Assembly (NCBI GenBank): GCA_046729855.1
Contig: JBKPHM010000047.1
Coordinates: 1 to 64,000, forward strand
Source: DATHSY01 sp046729855
GTDB taxonomy: Bacteria > Actinomycetota > UBA4738 > HRBIN12
Direction: 5' to 3'
Length of the DNA: 64,000 nt
Positions 31,945 to 40,702 of the stretch are shown here, piece after piece. The position numbers and the translations under genes are program-made. Numbering within the stretch: the first letter of the stretch is position 1; the number at the start of each line of letters is the position of its first letter. The notes under the pieces are model-generated. The model worked only from the letters and a program-made list of their open reading frames with translations. It was not told the origin of the DNA and did not search any database.

Positions 31945-33234
31945 GTGAGCGTCGAGGTCCTGCCCGTCGAGGGCGTCCCCGAGATCCGCGAGGGCGACGA
32001 GCTCGCCGCGATCCTCGCCGACCCGCTCGGCGCACTCGGGCTCCGGGATGGCGACGTCGTGGTCGTGACGCAGAAGGTCGTCTCCACGGCCGAGGGGCGC
32101 ATCGTGCCCGCGGGCGACCTCGGTCGCGCCGGGGGGGTCGAACGCGAGTCGGCGCGCGTGGTCGCGCGCCGCGGCGATCTGGTGATCGCACAGACCCGCC
32201 ACGGCTTCGTGTGTGCCAACGCCGGCGTCGACGCCTCGAACGTCGAGGCCGGGTTCGTGTCACTGCTGCCGGACGATCCCGACGCGTCGGCCGACCGGAT
32301 CCGCGAGGCGCTCACCGAGCGCCTCGGCGTCGATGTCGCCGTCGTCGTGACCGACACGTTCGGACGATCGTGGCGGCGAGGGCTCGTCAACGTCGCGATC
32401 GGGTGTGCGGGACTCCCGGCGCTCGTCGACCTGCGCGGCACCCCGGATCACACGGGCCGTTCGCTCGAGGCCACGGTCGTCGCGCTTGCGGACGAGGTCG
32501 CCGCGGCCAGCGGGCTCGTGATGGCGAAGGACGCAGGCGTGCCGGCCGCCGTCGTGCGCGGCGTCACGGCGCTCGCACCGCCCGGGCTGGCGGCCGACCT
32601 CGTCCGGCCGCCCGAGGAGGATCTGTTCCGCGAGTCGCCGCTGCTGTCGATCTCGGCCCGCCGCACGATCCGAGCTTTCGGCGCTGGCGGCGTGCCCGAC
32701 GAGGTCGTGCACGAGGCGGTCCGGGCGGCGTGCACCGCCCCGTCGCCGCACCATTCCCGGCCGTGGCGCTTCACCGCGCTCACGTCGCCGGCGGCCAAGC
32801 GCGCGCTGCTCGCCGCGCTCGCGGCCGCGTGGCGCGAGGATCTCGGCCACGACGGCGTCGCGGCGGATCGGATCGAGCGGCGCATCGCGCGGAGCGACGC
32901 GATCCTGGGCAGCGCGCCCCTGTTGCTGGTCCCGTGGGTCGGCTTCGCCTCGTCGCAGCCCTACCCCGACGCCGAGCGCGCGCAGGCCGAGCAGCGGATG
33001 TTCCTGCTGTCCGCGGGGGCGGCGGTACAGAACCTGTTGTTGGCGCTCCACGCGCAGGGGTACGCGTCGGCGTGGCTTGCCTCGACGCTCTTCTGTCAGG
33101 ACGAGACGCGCGAGGTGCTCGGGATGCCCGAGGGGTGGCTGGCGCTCGGCACCATCGCGGTGGGGCCGATGCCGGCCGGGGCCCCGGTACTCCGGCCAGC
33201 GATTGACCTCGACGAGTTCCTGCGGTTCGTCTGA
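31945..33234 (+). CDS. fbiB: F420-0:gamma-glutamyl ligase with nitroreductase-like domain
   Basis: Adds glutamates to F420-0, and the C-terminal domain reduces dehydro-F420-0 with FMN in the mycobacterial enzyme. 429 residues. CofE part (about 1-235): GDVVVVTQKVVSTAEGR, VVVTDTFGRSWRRGLVNVAIG and DLRGTPDHTGRSLEAT. Nitroreductase-like part (about 235-429): RRTIRAFGAGGVPDEVV, APSPHHSRPWRF and LLSAGAAVQNLLLALHAQG. The GTG at 31945 gives SVEVLPVEGVPEI, the usual family start. Confidence 0.95.
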   Translation: MSVEVLPVEGVPEIREGDELAAILADPLGALGLRDGDVVVVTQKVVSTAEGRIVPAGDLGRAGGVERESARVVARRGDLVIAQTRHGFVCANAGVDASNVEAGFVSLLPDDPDASADRIREALTERLGVDVAVVVTDTFGRSWRRGLVNVAIGCAGLPALVDLRGTPDHTGRSLEATVVALADEVAAASGLVMAKDAGVPAAVVRGVTALAPPGLAADLVRPPEEDLFRESPLLSISARRTIRAFGAGGVPDEVVHEAVRAACTAPSPHHSRPWRFTALTSPAAKRALLAALAAAWREDLGHDGVAADRIERRIARSDAILGSAPLLLVPWVGFASSQPYPDAERAQAEQRMFLLSAGAAVQNLLLALHAQGYASAWLASTLFCQDETREVLGMPEGWLALGTIAVGPMPAGAPVLRPAIDLDEFLRFV

Positions 33235-33238
33235 GGCG

Positions 33239-34657
33239 TCAGACGACGCCGTGGACGAAGTACCAGGTGAACACGGCCGAGACGACGTACAGCAACGGGT
33301 GCACGTCGCGCGCCCTGCCGCGCAGCACCGCGATCACCGTGTACGCGAGGAAGCCGGCGCCGACGCCGTTCGTGATGCTGAACGTCAGCGGCATCACGAT
33401 GATCGTTAGCAGTGCTGGGATCCCGATGCCTGGATCGTTCCAGTCGATGTCCTTGACCAGCCGCATCATGAAGTAGCCGACGACGACGAGGACGGGAGCG
33501 GTCGCCTCACTCGGGATCACTCCAGCCAACGGCGAGAGGAACAGCGCGAGCAGGAACAGCGCGCCGACGACCACGCTGGTCAGGCCGGTCCGCCCGCCCT
33601 CGGACACGCCGGCCGCGCTCTCGATGTACGTGGTGTTCGAGGACGATGACGTCAGCCCACCAGTCGCGGCGCCGATGGAGTCCACGAGCAGAACGCGGTT
33701 GATCCCGGGCAGCCTCCCGTCGCGGTCGAGCAGGTTGGCCTCGCCGCCCAGCCCGATCACGGTCCCCATCGTGTCGAAGAAGTCCGACAGCATCACGGAC
33801 AGAACCACGGCGATCGCGGTTGCGATCCCGAGCACCTCGATGAATCCGAACGAGAAGTTCCCGATCAGCGCGAAGTCCGGCGTTGCCACGAGGGTGTCCG
33901 GGATCGCCGCGATGCCGGGGAACCAGATCTCGCTCGAGGCGACCCCGTTGACGATCATCGCGACGACGGTCGTGGCCACGATGCTGATCAACAGCGCGCC
34001 TCGGACGCGCCTAGCGACGAGGCCGGCCGTGATGGCAAGCCCGATGACGAACACAAGGATGTTCAGCGTCGTCAGGTCGACGATCTTCGGGAGCCACTGA
34101 CCGGAGTCCAGCTGGAAGACGTCGTAGAGATGCGATCCGCCCGTGTTGCCGACCGTGGCGAACCCGATAAACGCGATGAAGAGGCCGATCCCGATCCCGA
34201 TCGCGCGCTTCAGGTCCATCGGGATCGCGTTCAGGACGGCTTCCCGGAACCCCGTGAGGACGAGGATGGTGATCACGATCCCCTCGGCAACGATCACGCC
34301 CATCGCCTGCGGCCATGTCAGGCCGCTCCCGGCGACCAGGGTGAACGCGACGAACGCGTTGAGACCGAGCCCGGCCGCAAGTGCGAACGGGTAGTTGGCG
34401 AAGAGTCCCATCGCGAGCGTGAGGAGGCCGGCCGCAAGCGCCGTGACCGTCAGGACCTGATCGAAGGCGAGGGCCTGCCCGTCGGCGTCGGGGAGGTTCC
34501 CGAGCGTCTGCGGGTTCACGAACAGGATGTAGGCCATCGTCAGCCACGTGGCCACGCCGGCGACGACCTCGGTGCGGACGGTCGACCCGCGTTCGGAGAT
34601 CTTGAAGAACCGATCGAGACCCGACCGTTCCCCGGTGGTTCGTACCTCGGTCTGCAT
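33239..34657 (-). CDS. NCS2/AzgA-type purine permease
   Basis: Proton-coupled importer of adenine, guanine or hypoxanthine. 472 residues, about 12-14 hydrophobic segments. AzgA/PbuG hallmarks: TWLTMAYILFVNP near the start, FANYPFALAAGLGLNAFVAF, LSDFFDTMGTVIGLGG and TSSSSNTTYIESAAGVSEGG. It converges on fbiB, with 4 bp between stops. The short leader contains a CCCCGG-CGT-CCGGGG hairpin before the GAGGGGGG ribosome site. It may salvage purines for the PNP seen at 18 kb. Confidence 0.9.
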   Translation of the reverse strand: MQTEVRTTGERSGLDRFFKISERGSTVRTEVVAGVATWLTMAYILFVNPQTLGNLPDADGQALAFDQVLTVTALAAGLLTLAMGLFANYPFALAAGLGLNAFVAFTLVAGSGLTWPQAMGVIVAEGIVITILVLTGFREAVLNAIPMDLKRAIGIGIGLFIAFIGFATVGNTGGSHLYDVFQLDSGQWLPKIVDLTTLNILVFVIGLAITAGLVARRVRGALLISIVATTVVAMIVNGVASSEIWFPGIAAIPDTLVATPDFALIGNFSFGFIEVLGIATAIAVVLSVMLSDFFDTMGTVIGLGGEANLLDRDGRLPGINRVLLVDSIGAATGGLTSSSSNTTYIESAAGVSEGGRTGLTSVVVGALFLLALFLSPLAGVIPSEATAPVLVVVGYFMMRLVKDIDWNDPGIGIPALLTIIVMPLTFSITNGVGAGFLAYTVIAVLRGRARDVHPLLYVVSAVFTWYFVHGVV

Positions 34658-34822
34658 GCGCCCCCCTCGCTCGATGGGCCCCGGCGTCCGGGGCGGGCCT
34701 GGGGGAAGGCGGCAGCAGCATAGGGAGGCGACGCGGCGCGCGCAACGCGACGGAGGAGTCTTCGGCTCCGGCCGGTATCCTGGAAAGTCACGGGCATACG
34801 CCGGATACGAGGAGCGCATCAG

Positions 34823-35557
34823 GTGGCGAGCAAGCAGCAGCAGCGGCGGGCGAGGGGCGCGGCGCCGGCCGGGCGTCCGACCAAGGCGGAGCGCCGGGAG
34901 ATGGCACGGCGCCAGCGCGACGAGCTGCGCCGCAAGGCGGCGCGCGCCCGTCGCAACCGTCGCGTCGTCATCTGGGCCATCGTCGCCGCCGTGATCGCCG
35001 GCGGCGTATGGTTCTATACGTCGGACAGCGACGGGAACGGCTCCGAAGCGAGGGGCGTCCCGCTGCCCGGCATGATGACCGGGACGGCGCCGTGGCCCGC
35101 GAACCTCGACCAGCTGGGGTCTCGGCTCGATCGGCTGGACCTGCCGCCCTTCAGCTCGCAGGTCGCGTTGCACAAGCACTCGCACCTCGACCTCTTCGTG
35201 AACGGCGCCTCCGTTCCGGTGCCGGCGGACATTGGATGGGCCGCGAACGCCCAGTCCGCGCTCCACACGCACGACGACGCAGGCGTCATCCACCTAGAGA
35301 GCGGCGACGCCAACGCGCGCTTCACCCTCGGCGAGTTCTTCGACGTGTGGGGCGTCCGCCTGTCGCCGACGTGCCTGGGCGGGTACTGCGAGCAGGGCGA
35401 CAAATCGCTGCACGTGTTCGTCGACGGCGAACCGATCACGGAGGACCCGCGGCAGATCGAGCTCACGGACCAGTCCGAGATCACGATCGCGTACGGGACG
35501 GACGAGGAAGTGCCGGACCCGCTGCCGACGTTCGACTGGTCGCAGCTCCAGCCGTAG
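34823..35557 (+). CDS. Membrane-anchored His-rich protein of unknown family
   Basis: 244 residues from a GTG with GAGGAG upstream. The first 47 residues are very basic (Lys/Arg). One hydrophobic segment (about 48-66, VVIWAIVAAVIAGGVWFYT) then exports the rest. The outer domain has HKHSHLDLFVNG, then HTHDDAGVIHLES, then FDVWGVRLSPTCLGGYCEQGD and LHVFVDGEP. The clustered His and Asp residues could form a metal site, and the two Cys could pair. I recognise no named family. It is divergent from the purine permease and converges on the SpoIID-type gene. Confidence 0.72.
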   Translation: MASKQQQRRARGAAPAGRPTKAERREMARRQRDELRRKAARARRNRRVVIWAIVAAVIAGGVWFYTSDSDGNGSEARGVPLPGMMTGTAPWPANLDQLGSRLDRLDLPPFSSQVALHKHSHLDLFVNGASVPVPADIGWAANAQSALHTHDDAGVIHLESGDANARFTLGEFFDVWGVRLSPTCLGGYCEQGDKSLHVFVDGEPITEDPRQIELTDQSEITIAYGTDEEVPDPLPTFDWSQLQP

Positions 35558-35573
35558 CGCGCAGGCGGACTGG

Positions 35574-37091
35574 CTACAAAGCGGAGGCCCTGCAGCCCGT
35601 ATCGGTGCAGGTGATGACGCCGTGCTCGAACCGCGCGCGGGTGCTGCCGTCGGCGAGCCGGCGGGAATCCGTCGTCGGGAACCCGAGCCAGCCGCTCGGG
35701 CCTCCTTCCTTCAGGTAAGCGCGGAGGACCGCCCCGCTTAGCAGGTGCGCGCCCACGCTGTCCTTCACGAAGATCTGGCCCTGCTGGAACGTCTGACGCG
35801 CGCCGCCGGCCACCGCGACGCGGCGCGACTTCGGGAGCCCCGGGCGGCACCGGACCGCGTCGTACTTCTGCCGGATCGTCCCGATGACCTGACGGTTCGC
35901 GTTGATCCAGACCCGGTCGTCTCGGAGGCCGAGCCTGGCCCGCAGCGTTCCACCGGAGATCGACTCTCGGCCGCTGCGTCCCACGATCGTGACCGTGACG
36001 ATCCGGCCCGAGACTCCGCGCCGGACGTCGGTGAACGCTCTCACTCGCCCGACCCCAAGGCCGAGTCGGCGCGTCACCGTCTCCGCGGTCATCGTCGTCT
36101 TCCAGACCGCATTGGGGTTGGCGCTCGTGTAATCGCCCGGATCGCAGACGCCGCGGAGGTACGGGAGCGGCGTGCCGCCCCAGACGTTCTCGTTGTTCTC
36201 GGTGTGGCCGCCGCTCGAGGACGCGTAGAACGCCTGGATCATCTCGTTCTGGTGCGTGACGACACGACCGTCGGTCGCGTTCACGGCGGCGACCCACCGC
36301 TCGCCGTCCGGTCCGCCCTCCTTGTCCCAACCGGCGTAGACCTGGTCGAACGCGCTCGCGTATAGGGCGCAGTTGCAGCCCGCCCGGTGCTGGCCCGACA
36401 GCTGGACCTTGCGGAGCGCGTACGTCCGCGCCGCGATCGACTGCGCCTCCAGCGCGGCCCTCGGCCAGCTGCTCGGGACCTCGGAGATGCCGTAGAGGTA
36501 GTCCTGCGGCGCGATCGACAGCACGAGCCGCATGCGACAGTCCGACGAGCAACGGTAGATGTTGAACTCGATCCACCCGCGGTTGTATGTGTGTCCCGCC
36601 TCGGGGACCCGCACGCGGGCGCCGTTCGGCTGGTAGACCGCGAACAGGTCGGTGCTCGGGCCGCCGACCCCGCTCGCAACACGATGGCCCGACTGGTCGA
36701 TCACCTTGTAGGCGCCGTCGACCACGCGTACGACCCACGTCTCACCGCCCGGGATCGTCGCGATCGTCTCGCCGCCTTGTGTACCCAGCCGCAGCTCGAC
36801 GGCACCTGACTCGGCGGCCAGGCGGACCTTCCCCTTGCCTTGCACGAGGCCGATCCGCAGGCGCGCGGGCGGCGACTCGGCGGCCTCGACCTCCGTGTGG
36901 CGGTAGAAGTGGCGCAGGATCCTGCCCGACTCCCACCCGTCGAGCGACAGGCCGTACGCGCCCCACTGCGACAGCCCCAAGCCATGGCCCCAGCCCGAGC
37001 CGAAGAACGTGAACGAGTCGGCGGCGCGCGCCGCGCCCGTCGGAAGGGCGAGCACCGACAGGATGAGGCCAGCTACGAGGAGTCTTCGCAT
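35574..37091 (-). CDS. SpoIID/LytB-domain protein with C-terminal LGFP-type repeat
   Basis: 505 residues, secreted (signal peptide about 1-24, RRLLVAGLILSVLALPTGAARA). N-terminal part starts FTFFGSGWGHGLGLSQWGAYGL. The SpoIID domain shows GISEVPSSWPRAALEAQSIAARTYAL and AFYASSSGGHTENNENVWGG. SpoIID proteins cleave or sense peptidoglycan glycan strands stripped of stem peptides. The tail has an LGFP-like repeat (SGWLGFPTTDSRRLADGSTR), known to bind cell wall. The ATG at 37091 is chosen so that the signal peptide starts properly. Spore formation is not implied; this domain occurs widely in non-sporulating actinobacteria. Confidence 0.85.
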   Translation of the reverse strand: MRRLLVAGLILSVLALPTGAARAADSFTFFGSGWGHGLGLSQWGAYGLSLDGWESGRILRHFYRHTEVEAAESPPARLRIGLVQGKGKVRLAAESGAVELRLGTQGGETIATIPGGETWVVRVVDGAYKVIDQSGHRVASGVGGPSTDLFAVYQPNGARVRVPEAGHTYNRGWIEFNIYRCSSDCRMRLVLSIAPQDYLYGISEVPSSWPRAALEAQSIAARTYALRKVQLSGQHRAGCNCALYASAFDQVYAGWDKEGGPDGERWVAAVNATDGRVVTHQNEMIQAFYASSSGGHTENNENVWGGTPLPYLRGVCDPGDYTSANPNAVWKTTMTAETVTRRLGLGVGRVRAFTDVRRGVSGRIVTVTIVGRSGRESISGGTLRARLGLRDDRVWINANRQVIGTIRQKYDAVRCRPGLPKSRRVAVAGGARQTFQQGQIFVKDSVGAHLLSGAVLRAYLKEGGPSGWLGFPTTDSRRLADGSTRARFEHGVITCTDTGCRASAL

Positions 37092-37165
37092 CTTCTTCGC
37101 GTTTGCGCGTTCGTGGAGGCCCAAACGGGGCGGCACGCTACCACATCGGCCCGGGGGCTTCGAAC

Positions 37166-38182
37166 TCAACCGGCCTCCTGCCCGGCCGAGACGCGGGCCC
37201 CCTCGAGGGCCGCGCCGGGAGGGACGCTCGCGCCCTCGGCCAGGACGGAGGCGACCACGGTCGCCCCCTCGCCGACGGTCACCCCCGGGCCCAGGATCGA
37301 CGTGGTGACGCGGGCGCCGGCCCGGACCTCAGCGCCTGAGAGGAGCACTGAGTCGTCGATCTCAGCATCGCGCGCAACGCTGGCCCCTCGCGCGATCACG
37401 ACCCACCGTCCCAGGTGCGCCCGCAGGTCGATTCCCGACGGCTCCGCAACGTACGGGCCCCCGATCGCGCCGTACCCTGCGACGCGTCCCTCGAGCATGT
37501 CGAAGTGCGCCCGCAGGTAGTTCTCCGGCGTGCCGAGGTCCAGCCAGTACGGCGCCGATACGAACCCGAAGACGGCCTCGCCGTTGGCGATCAGCGCCGG
37601 GAAGATCTCGCGCTCGATCGAGATCGCGCGGTCGGGCGCCCAGGCTCGCAACGCGCGCGGGTCGAGCAGGTAGGTGCCGGCGTTGACGTCACCGGGGACG
37701 AGCTGCTCGGGCTTTTCGAGGAACGCGACCACGCGCCCGTCCTCATCGGTCGGTACCAGCCCGAACGGCCGCGCGTCGTCGACGTGCTGGAGCGCGATCG
37801 TGACAGCGGCCCCGTGATTGCGATGGAAGGTCAGCATCGCCGTCAGGTCCAGGTCCGTAAGGATGTCGCCGTTCAGCGCGAAGATCGGCTCATCGCCCAC
37901 CTGCTCGAGCGCGTTCACGATCGCGCCGCCGGTGCCGAGCGGCGTCCCCTCGGTGATCCACGTGATCGCGGGATCGCCGCGGCGCGCGTCGATGAACGCG
38001 CGGAACGTCTCCTCGTGGTACGACGACGACAGGACGACCTCGTGGACGCCGTGGCGAGCCAGGTGGTCTAACACGTGGTCTAGCGACGGCCGATCCAGCA
38101 GCGGCACGAGCGGCTTGGGGATCGTTTCGGTGAGCGGGCGCAGCCGCGTCCCCTCGCCGCCGACCAGCACGACCGCCTTCAC
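37166..38182 (-). CDS. Sugar-1-phosphate nucleotidyltransferase (GDP-mannose pyrophosphorylase-like)
   Basis: Makes an NDP-sugar, probably GDP-mannose. 338 residues. N-terminal nucleotidyltransferase: VLVGGEGTRLRPLTETIPKP (signature), GTPLGTGGAIVNAL, FALNGDILTDLDL and FLEKPE. A C-terminal left-handed beta-helix of hexapeptide repeats starts near residue 245. Similarity in order and context to M. tuberculosis Rv3264c (ManB, next to wbbL) supports mannose, but glucose-1-P use cannot be excluded. The GTG overlaps the stop of the upstream rhamnosyltransferase gene (GTGA). Confidence 0.82.
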   Translation of the reverse strand: MKAVVLVGGEGTRLRPLTETIPKPLVPLLDRPSLDHVLDHLARHGVHEVVLSSSYHEETFRAFIDARRGDPAITWITEGTPLGTGGAIVNALEQVGDEPIFALNGDILTDLDLTAMLTFHRNHGAAVTIALQHVDDARPFGLVPTDEDGRVVAFLEKPEQLVPGDVNAGTYLLDPRALRAWAPDRAISIEREIFPALIANGEAVFGFVSAPYWLDLGTPENYLRAHFDMLEGRVAGYGAIGGPYVAEPSGIDLRAHLGRWVVIARGASVARDAEIDDSVLLSGAEVRAGARVTTSILGPGVTVGEGATVVASVLAEGASVPPGAALEGARVSAGQEAG

Positions 38183-39057
38183 GAGGGCCGTCCGATCGCT
38201 CGGCCGCGGAGCCACTCGAGCTCGGCGCGCACCCGGAGCACCAGCCACGCGAGCGGCAGCGTCGCGCGCCTCCATCCACGCGCGCGGTGCTTGCGGTAGT
38301 AGCGGTAGATGCTCGTCGAGTGCATTCGCAAGATCCGGCGTGAGTGGCCCGTGGACACGCCGATCTCGTGGAGCACCTCGATCTCGGGCGTGAACAGGAC
38401 GCTCCAGCCCGCGTTGTGGAGTCTCGTCGCGATGTCCAGCTCCTCCCCGTACAGCGGGAAGCCCTCGTCGAACCCGCCGACGTCCTCGAACGCCTCCCGC
38501 GGGATCAGCAGGCACGCGCCGGAGACCCAGTCGACCTCGCGCTCGGACGTCCGGTCCCAGCCGTCCATGTGGTACCGGCGTGTGAAGCGGTTCCGCGGCC
38601 GGACCGTGCCGAGGAAGGCATGGGCGACCGCGTCCGTCACCCGCGGGAACGGCCTACCGCTCGGGTACACCGTGCCGTCCATGTTCCGCAGGAGCGGGCC
38701 GAGGATGCCGGCGTGGGGCCGGTTCCGGGCGACCTCGAGGTAATCGGCGAGCGTGCCGCGCCACCATTCGGTGTCGGGGTTCAGGAACAGCACGTACGGC
38801 GCCTGCGTTGCCGCGGCGCCCTGGTTCCAGGCCGGCGACAGGTACCGGTTCTCCGGGTTCTCGATCAGCCGGACGCTCGGCCCGGCGGCCTTCGCCGCCA
38901 AGTGGCTGCCATCGGACGACGCGTTGTCGATCACGAGGACGTCCACATCGATCTCGCCCCGATGCTTCTCCAGCGCGCGGAGGCAGCGTTCCAGGTACAG
39001 GCCCGTGTTGTAGTTCACGATCACGACGGCCAGGTCGGCCGTCCACGGCTCGCGCAT
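38179..39057 (-). CDS. GT2 glycosyltransferase, WbbL-like rhamnosyltransferase
   Basis: 292 residues. Motifs: VVIVNYNTGLYLERCLRAL, VIDNASSDGSHLAA, LFLNPDTEWWRGTL (DxD-like), VDWVSGACLLIPREAFEDVGGFDEGF and the acceptor motif GEELDIATRLHNAGW. The run RRYHMDGWDRTSEREVDWVSG matches the WbbL type, which adds L-rhamnose to GlcNAc-diphospho-polyprenyl as the glycan-peptidoglycan linker in mycobacteria. It lies between the nucleotidyltransferase and a small flippase-like gene, with RmlA/B/D in the same locus. The ATG overlaps the upstream stop (TGATG). Confidence 0.82.
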   Translation of the reverse strand: MREPWTADLAVVIVNYNTGLYLERCLRALEKHRGEIDVDVLVIDNASSDGSHLAAKAAGPSVRLIENPENRYLSPAWNQGAAATQAPYVLFLNPDTEWWRGTLADYLEVARNRPHAGILGPLLRNMDGTVYPSGRPFPRVTDAVAHAFLGTVRPRNRFTRRYHMDGWDRTSEREVDWVSGACLLIPREAFEDVGGFDEGFPLYGEELDIATRLHNAGWSVLFTPEIEVLHEIGVSTGHSRRILRMHSTSIYRYYRKHRARGWRRATLPLAWLVLRVRAELEWLRGRAIGRPS

Positions 39058-39521
39058 CAGGCGTGCGGAGTCCGCGAGATCAGCACGATACCCGTCACAA
39101 TGAACGCGACCCCACCCCATCGCAGCGCGGGAACGCTCTCCTTCAGCCAGAACCGGTCGAACAGCAGGATCAGCACGTACGTCAGCGATGCGAACGGGTA
39201 CGCGAACGACAGCGACGCGCGCGACAGCACGGCGAGCCACACGATCGCCGACATGCCGAACAGCAACAGGCCGGCGTAGATCCACGGGGTCGTGACGAGG
39301 ACGCGAAACGACGTCGTGTCCATCCCAAACTTCGCCGGCGCGAGGTCGGCGTTCACGCCGTTCATGCCGTGCTTGAGCGTGAGCTGCGCGACGGCCGCGA
39401 GGCCGACCGACAGCAGGATCATCCCGATCAGCATGGGTCGTCTGGTCTCCTTCTCCGTCCTTGGCTCATTCCTTGGCTCGGTTGGCTCAGATGTGGGCGG
39501 CGCCAGCGGTTCGACGTTCAC
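39057..39521 (-). CDS. Small EamA/ArnE-like four-helix membrane protein
   Basis: 154 residues, four hydrophobic segments after a polar Pro/Glu-rich lead of about 29 residues. The core begins MLIGMILLSVGLAAVAQLTLKHG and ends WGGVAFIVTGIVLISR. It resembles the half-size DMT/EamA proteins such as ArnE/ArnF, which move lipid-linked sugars across the membrane. Here it may flip a polyprenyl-phosphate sugar for the glycan. The GTG at 39521 overlaps the wzt stop (GTGA); an internal ATG at 39434 would remove the polar lead. Confidence 0.72.
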   Translation of the reverse strand: MNVEPLAPPTSEPTEPRNEPRTEKETRRPMLIGMILLSVGLAAVAQLTLKHGMNGVNADLAPAKFGMDTTSFRVLVTTPWIYAGLLLFGMSAIVWLAVLSRASLSFAYPFASLTYVLILLFDRFWLKESVPALRWGGVAFIVTGIVLISRTPHA

Positions 39522-40702
39522 AGGACCTCCATCTCGGCGGTCACGGGCACGTCCAGGCGCTCCTGCACGCGGGGAGCGTCGATCACCTCGAACGCGTACC
39601 GCTGCGTCTGGACGTGGTACAGGTGCCCCGTCTCTCGGGACGAGAGCCCGATCGTCACCCAGTATGTCCCGGCCGTGTACGGGAACGACTCCGCGCGGAA
39701 CAGCACCCGGCGCTTACCCTCGAACGGCTCGAGCACGACCCCACACGCCGAGGCCTGCGCGTCGAGGACCGGGTGGTTCGTCCGGCCGTCGAGGATCTGA
39801 AAGTCCACCTCGAGGTCGGGCAGCCGCTCGTTCGTGCGCAGGTCCACCTGGATCGTGAGCGGCTCGCCGCGCAGGATCCGGCCGGTGCCGCCGCCCGAGA
39901 TCTCGACCGCCTCGATCTCGGCCTCGCGGGTCCCCTCCTCGGGGATGAACGCCTGGTCCGACTGGCCGAGTAGCACGTACCGCATCTCGCGCACCACGTC
40001 CTCGGGGCCGCCGCGCGCGTGGACGCGGCCGCGATGGAGCATCACGGCCCGGTCGCAGATCGCGATCACGGTGTCGAGGGCGTGCGTGACCAGGACGATC
40101 GTCCGTCCCTCCCGCTGGAACCGCCGCACGCGATCGATGCACTTGGCCTGGAACGCCTCGTCGCCGACCGCGAGGACCTCGTCGATCAGCAGCACGTCCG
40201 GCTCGACGTGCACGGCGACGGCGAACCCCAACCGCACGAGCATGCCCGACGAGTAGAACTTCACTTGGTTGTCCATGAAGTCCTCGAGCTCGGCGAATGC
40301 GACGATGTCGTCGTACGTGCGGTCGACGTCGCGACGCGAGAGCCCGAGAAAGGAGCCGTTCAGGTAGACGTTCTCGCGGCCGGTGAGCTCGGGATGGAAC
40401 CCCGCACCCAGCTCGAGGAGGGCGGCGAGGCGGCCGCGCTGTCGCACTATCCCCGCGGTGGGCCGCAGGATGCCGGCGATCACCTTGAGGACGGTGGTCT
40501 TTCCCGAGCCGTTGTGCCCGATCAGCCCGAGCGTCGAGCCCCGCGGCACGTCGAACGTGACATCGCGCAGGGCCCAGAAGTCCTCGGCGCGCGAGCGGGA
40601 CGTCAGCAGCCGCGCCTTCAGCGACGACGGCTTCTCGCGGAACAGCTTGAACCGCTTGCTCACGTCGTCGACCTGAATCGCGGGGCCCTCGCCCCCGTTC
40701 AT
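39518..40702 (-). CDS. wzt: Polysaccharide ABC exporter ATPase with Wzt C-terminal domain
   Basis: Drives export of a finished lipid-linked glycan. 394 residues. ATPase part: Walker A GHNGSGKTT, the Wzt-type FYSSGMLVRLGFAVAV signature, Walker B VLLIDEVLAVGDEAFQ and switch VLVTHA. After about residue 250, a beta-rich C-terminal domain (LTIQVDLRTNERLPDLEVDFQI, then YTAGTYWVTIGL) corresponds to the Wzt_C glycan-recognition domain, which checks the cap on the polymer. The ATG overlaps the wzm stop (ATGA). Confidence 0.93.
   Translation of the reverse strand: MNGGEGPAIQVDDVSKRFKLFREKPSSLKARLLTSRSRAEDFWALRDVTFDVPRGSTLGLIGHNGSGKTTVLKVIAGILRPTAGIVRQRGRLAALLELGAGFHPELTGRENVYLNGSFLGLSRRDVDRTYDDIVAFAELEDFMDNQVKFYSSGMLVRLGFAVAVHVEPDVLLIDEVLAVGDEAFQAKCIDRVRRFQREGRTIVLVTHALDTVIAICDRAVMLHRGRVHARGGPEDVVREMRYVLLGQSDQAFIPEEGTREAEIEAVEISGGGTGRILRGEPLTIQVDLRTNERLPDLEVDFQILDGRTNHPVLDAQASACGVVLEPFEGKRRVLFRAESFPYTAGTYWVTIGLSSRETGHLYHVQTQRYAFEVIDAPRVQERLDVPVTAEMEVL

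Noticed and set aside
35574..37091. Evidence for sporulation from the SpoIID domain
   Set aside because: SpoIID/LytB domains are frequent in non-sporulating actinobacteria and no other sporulation gene is seen.
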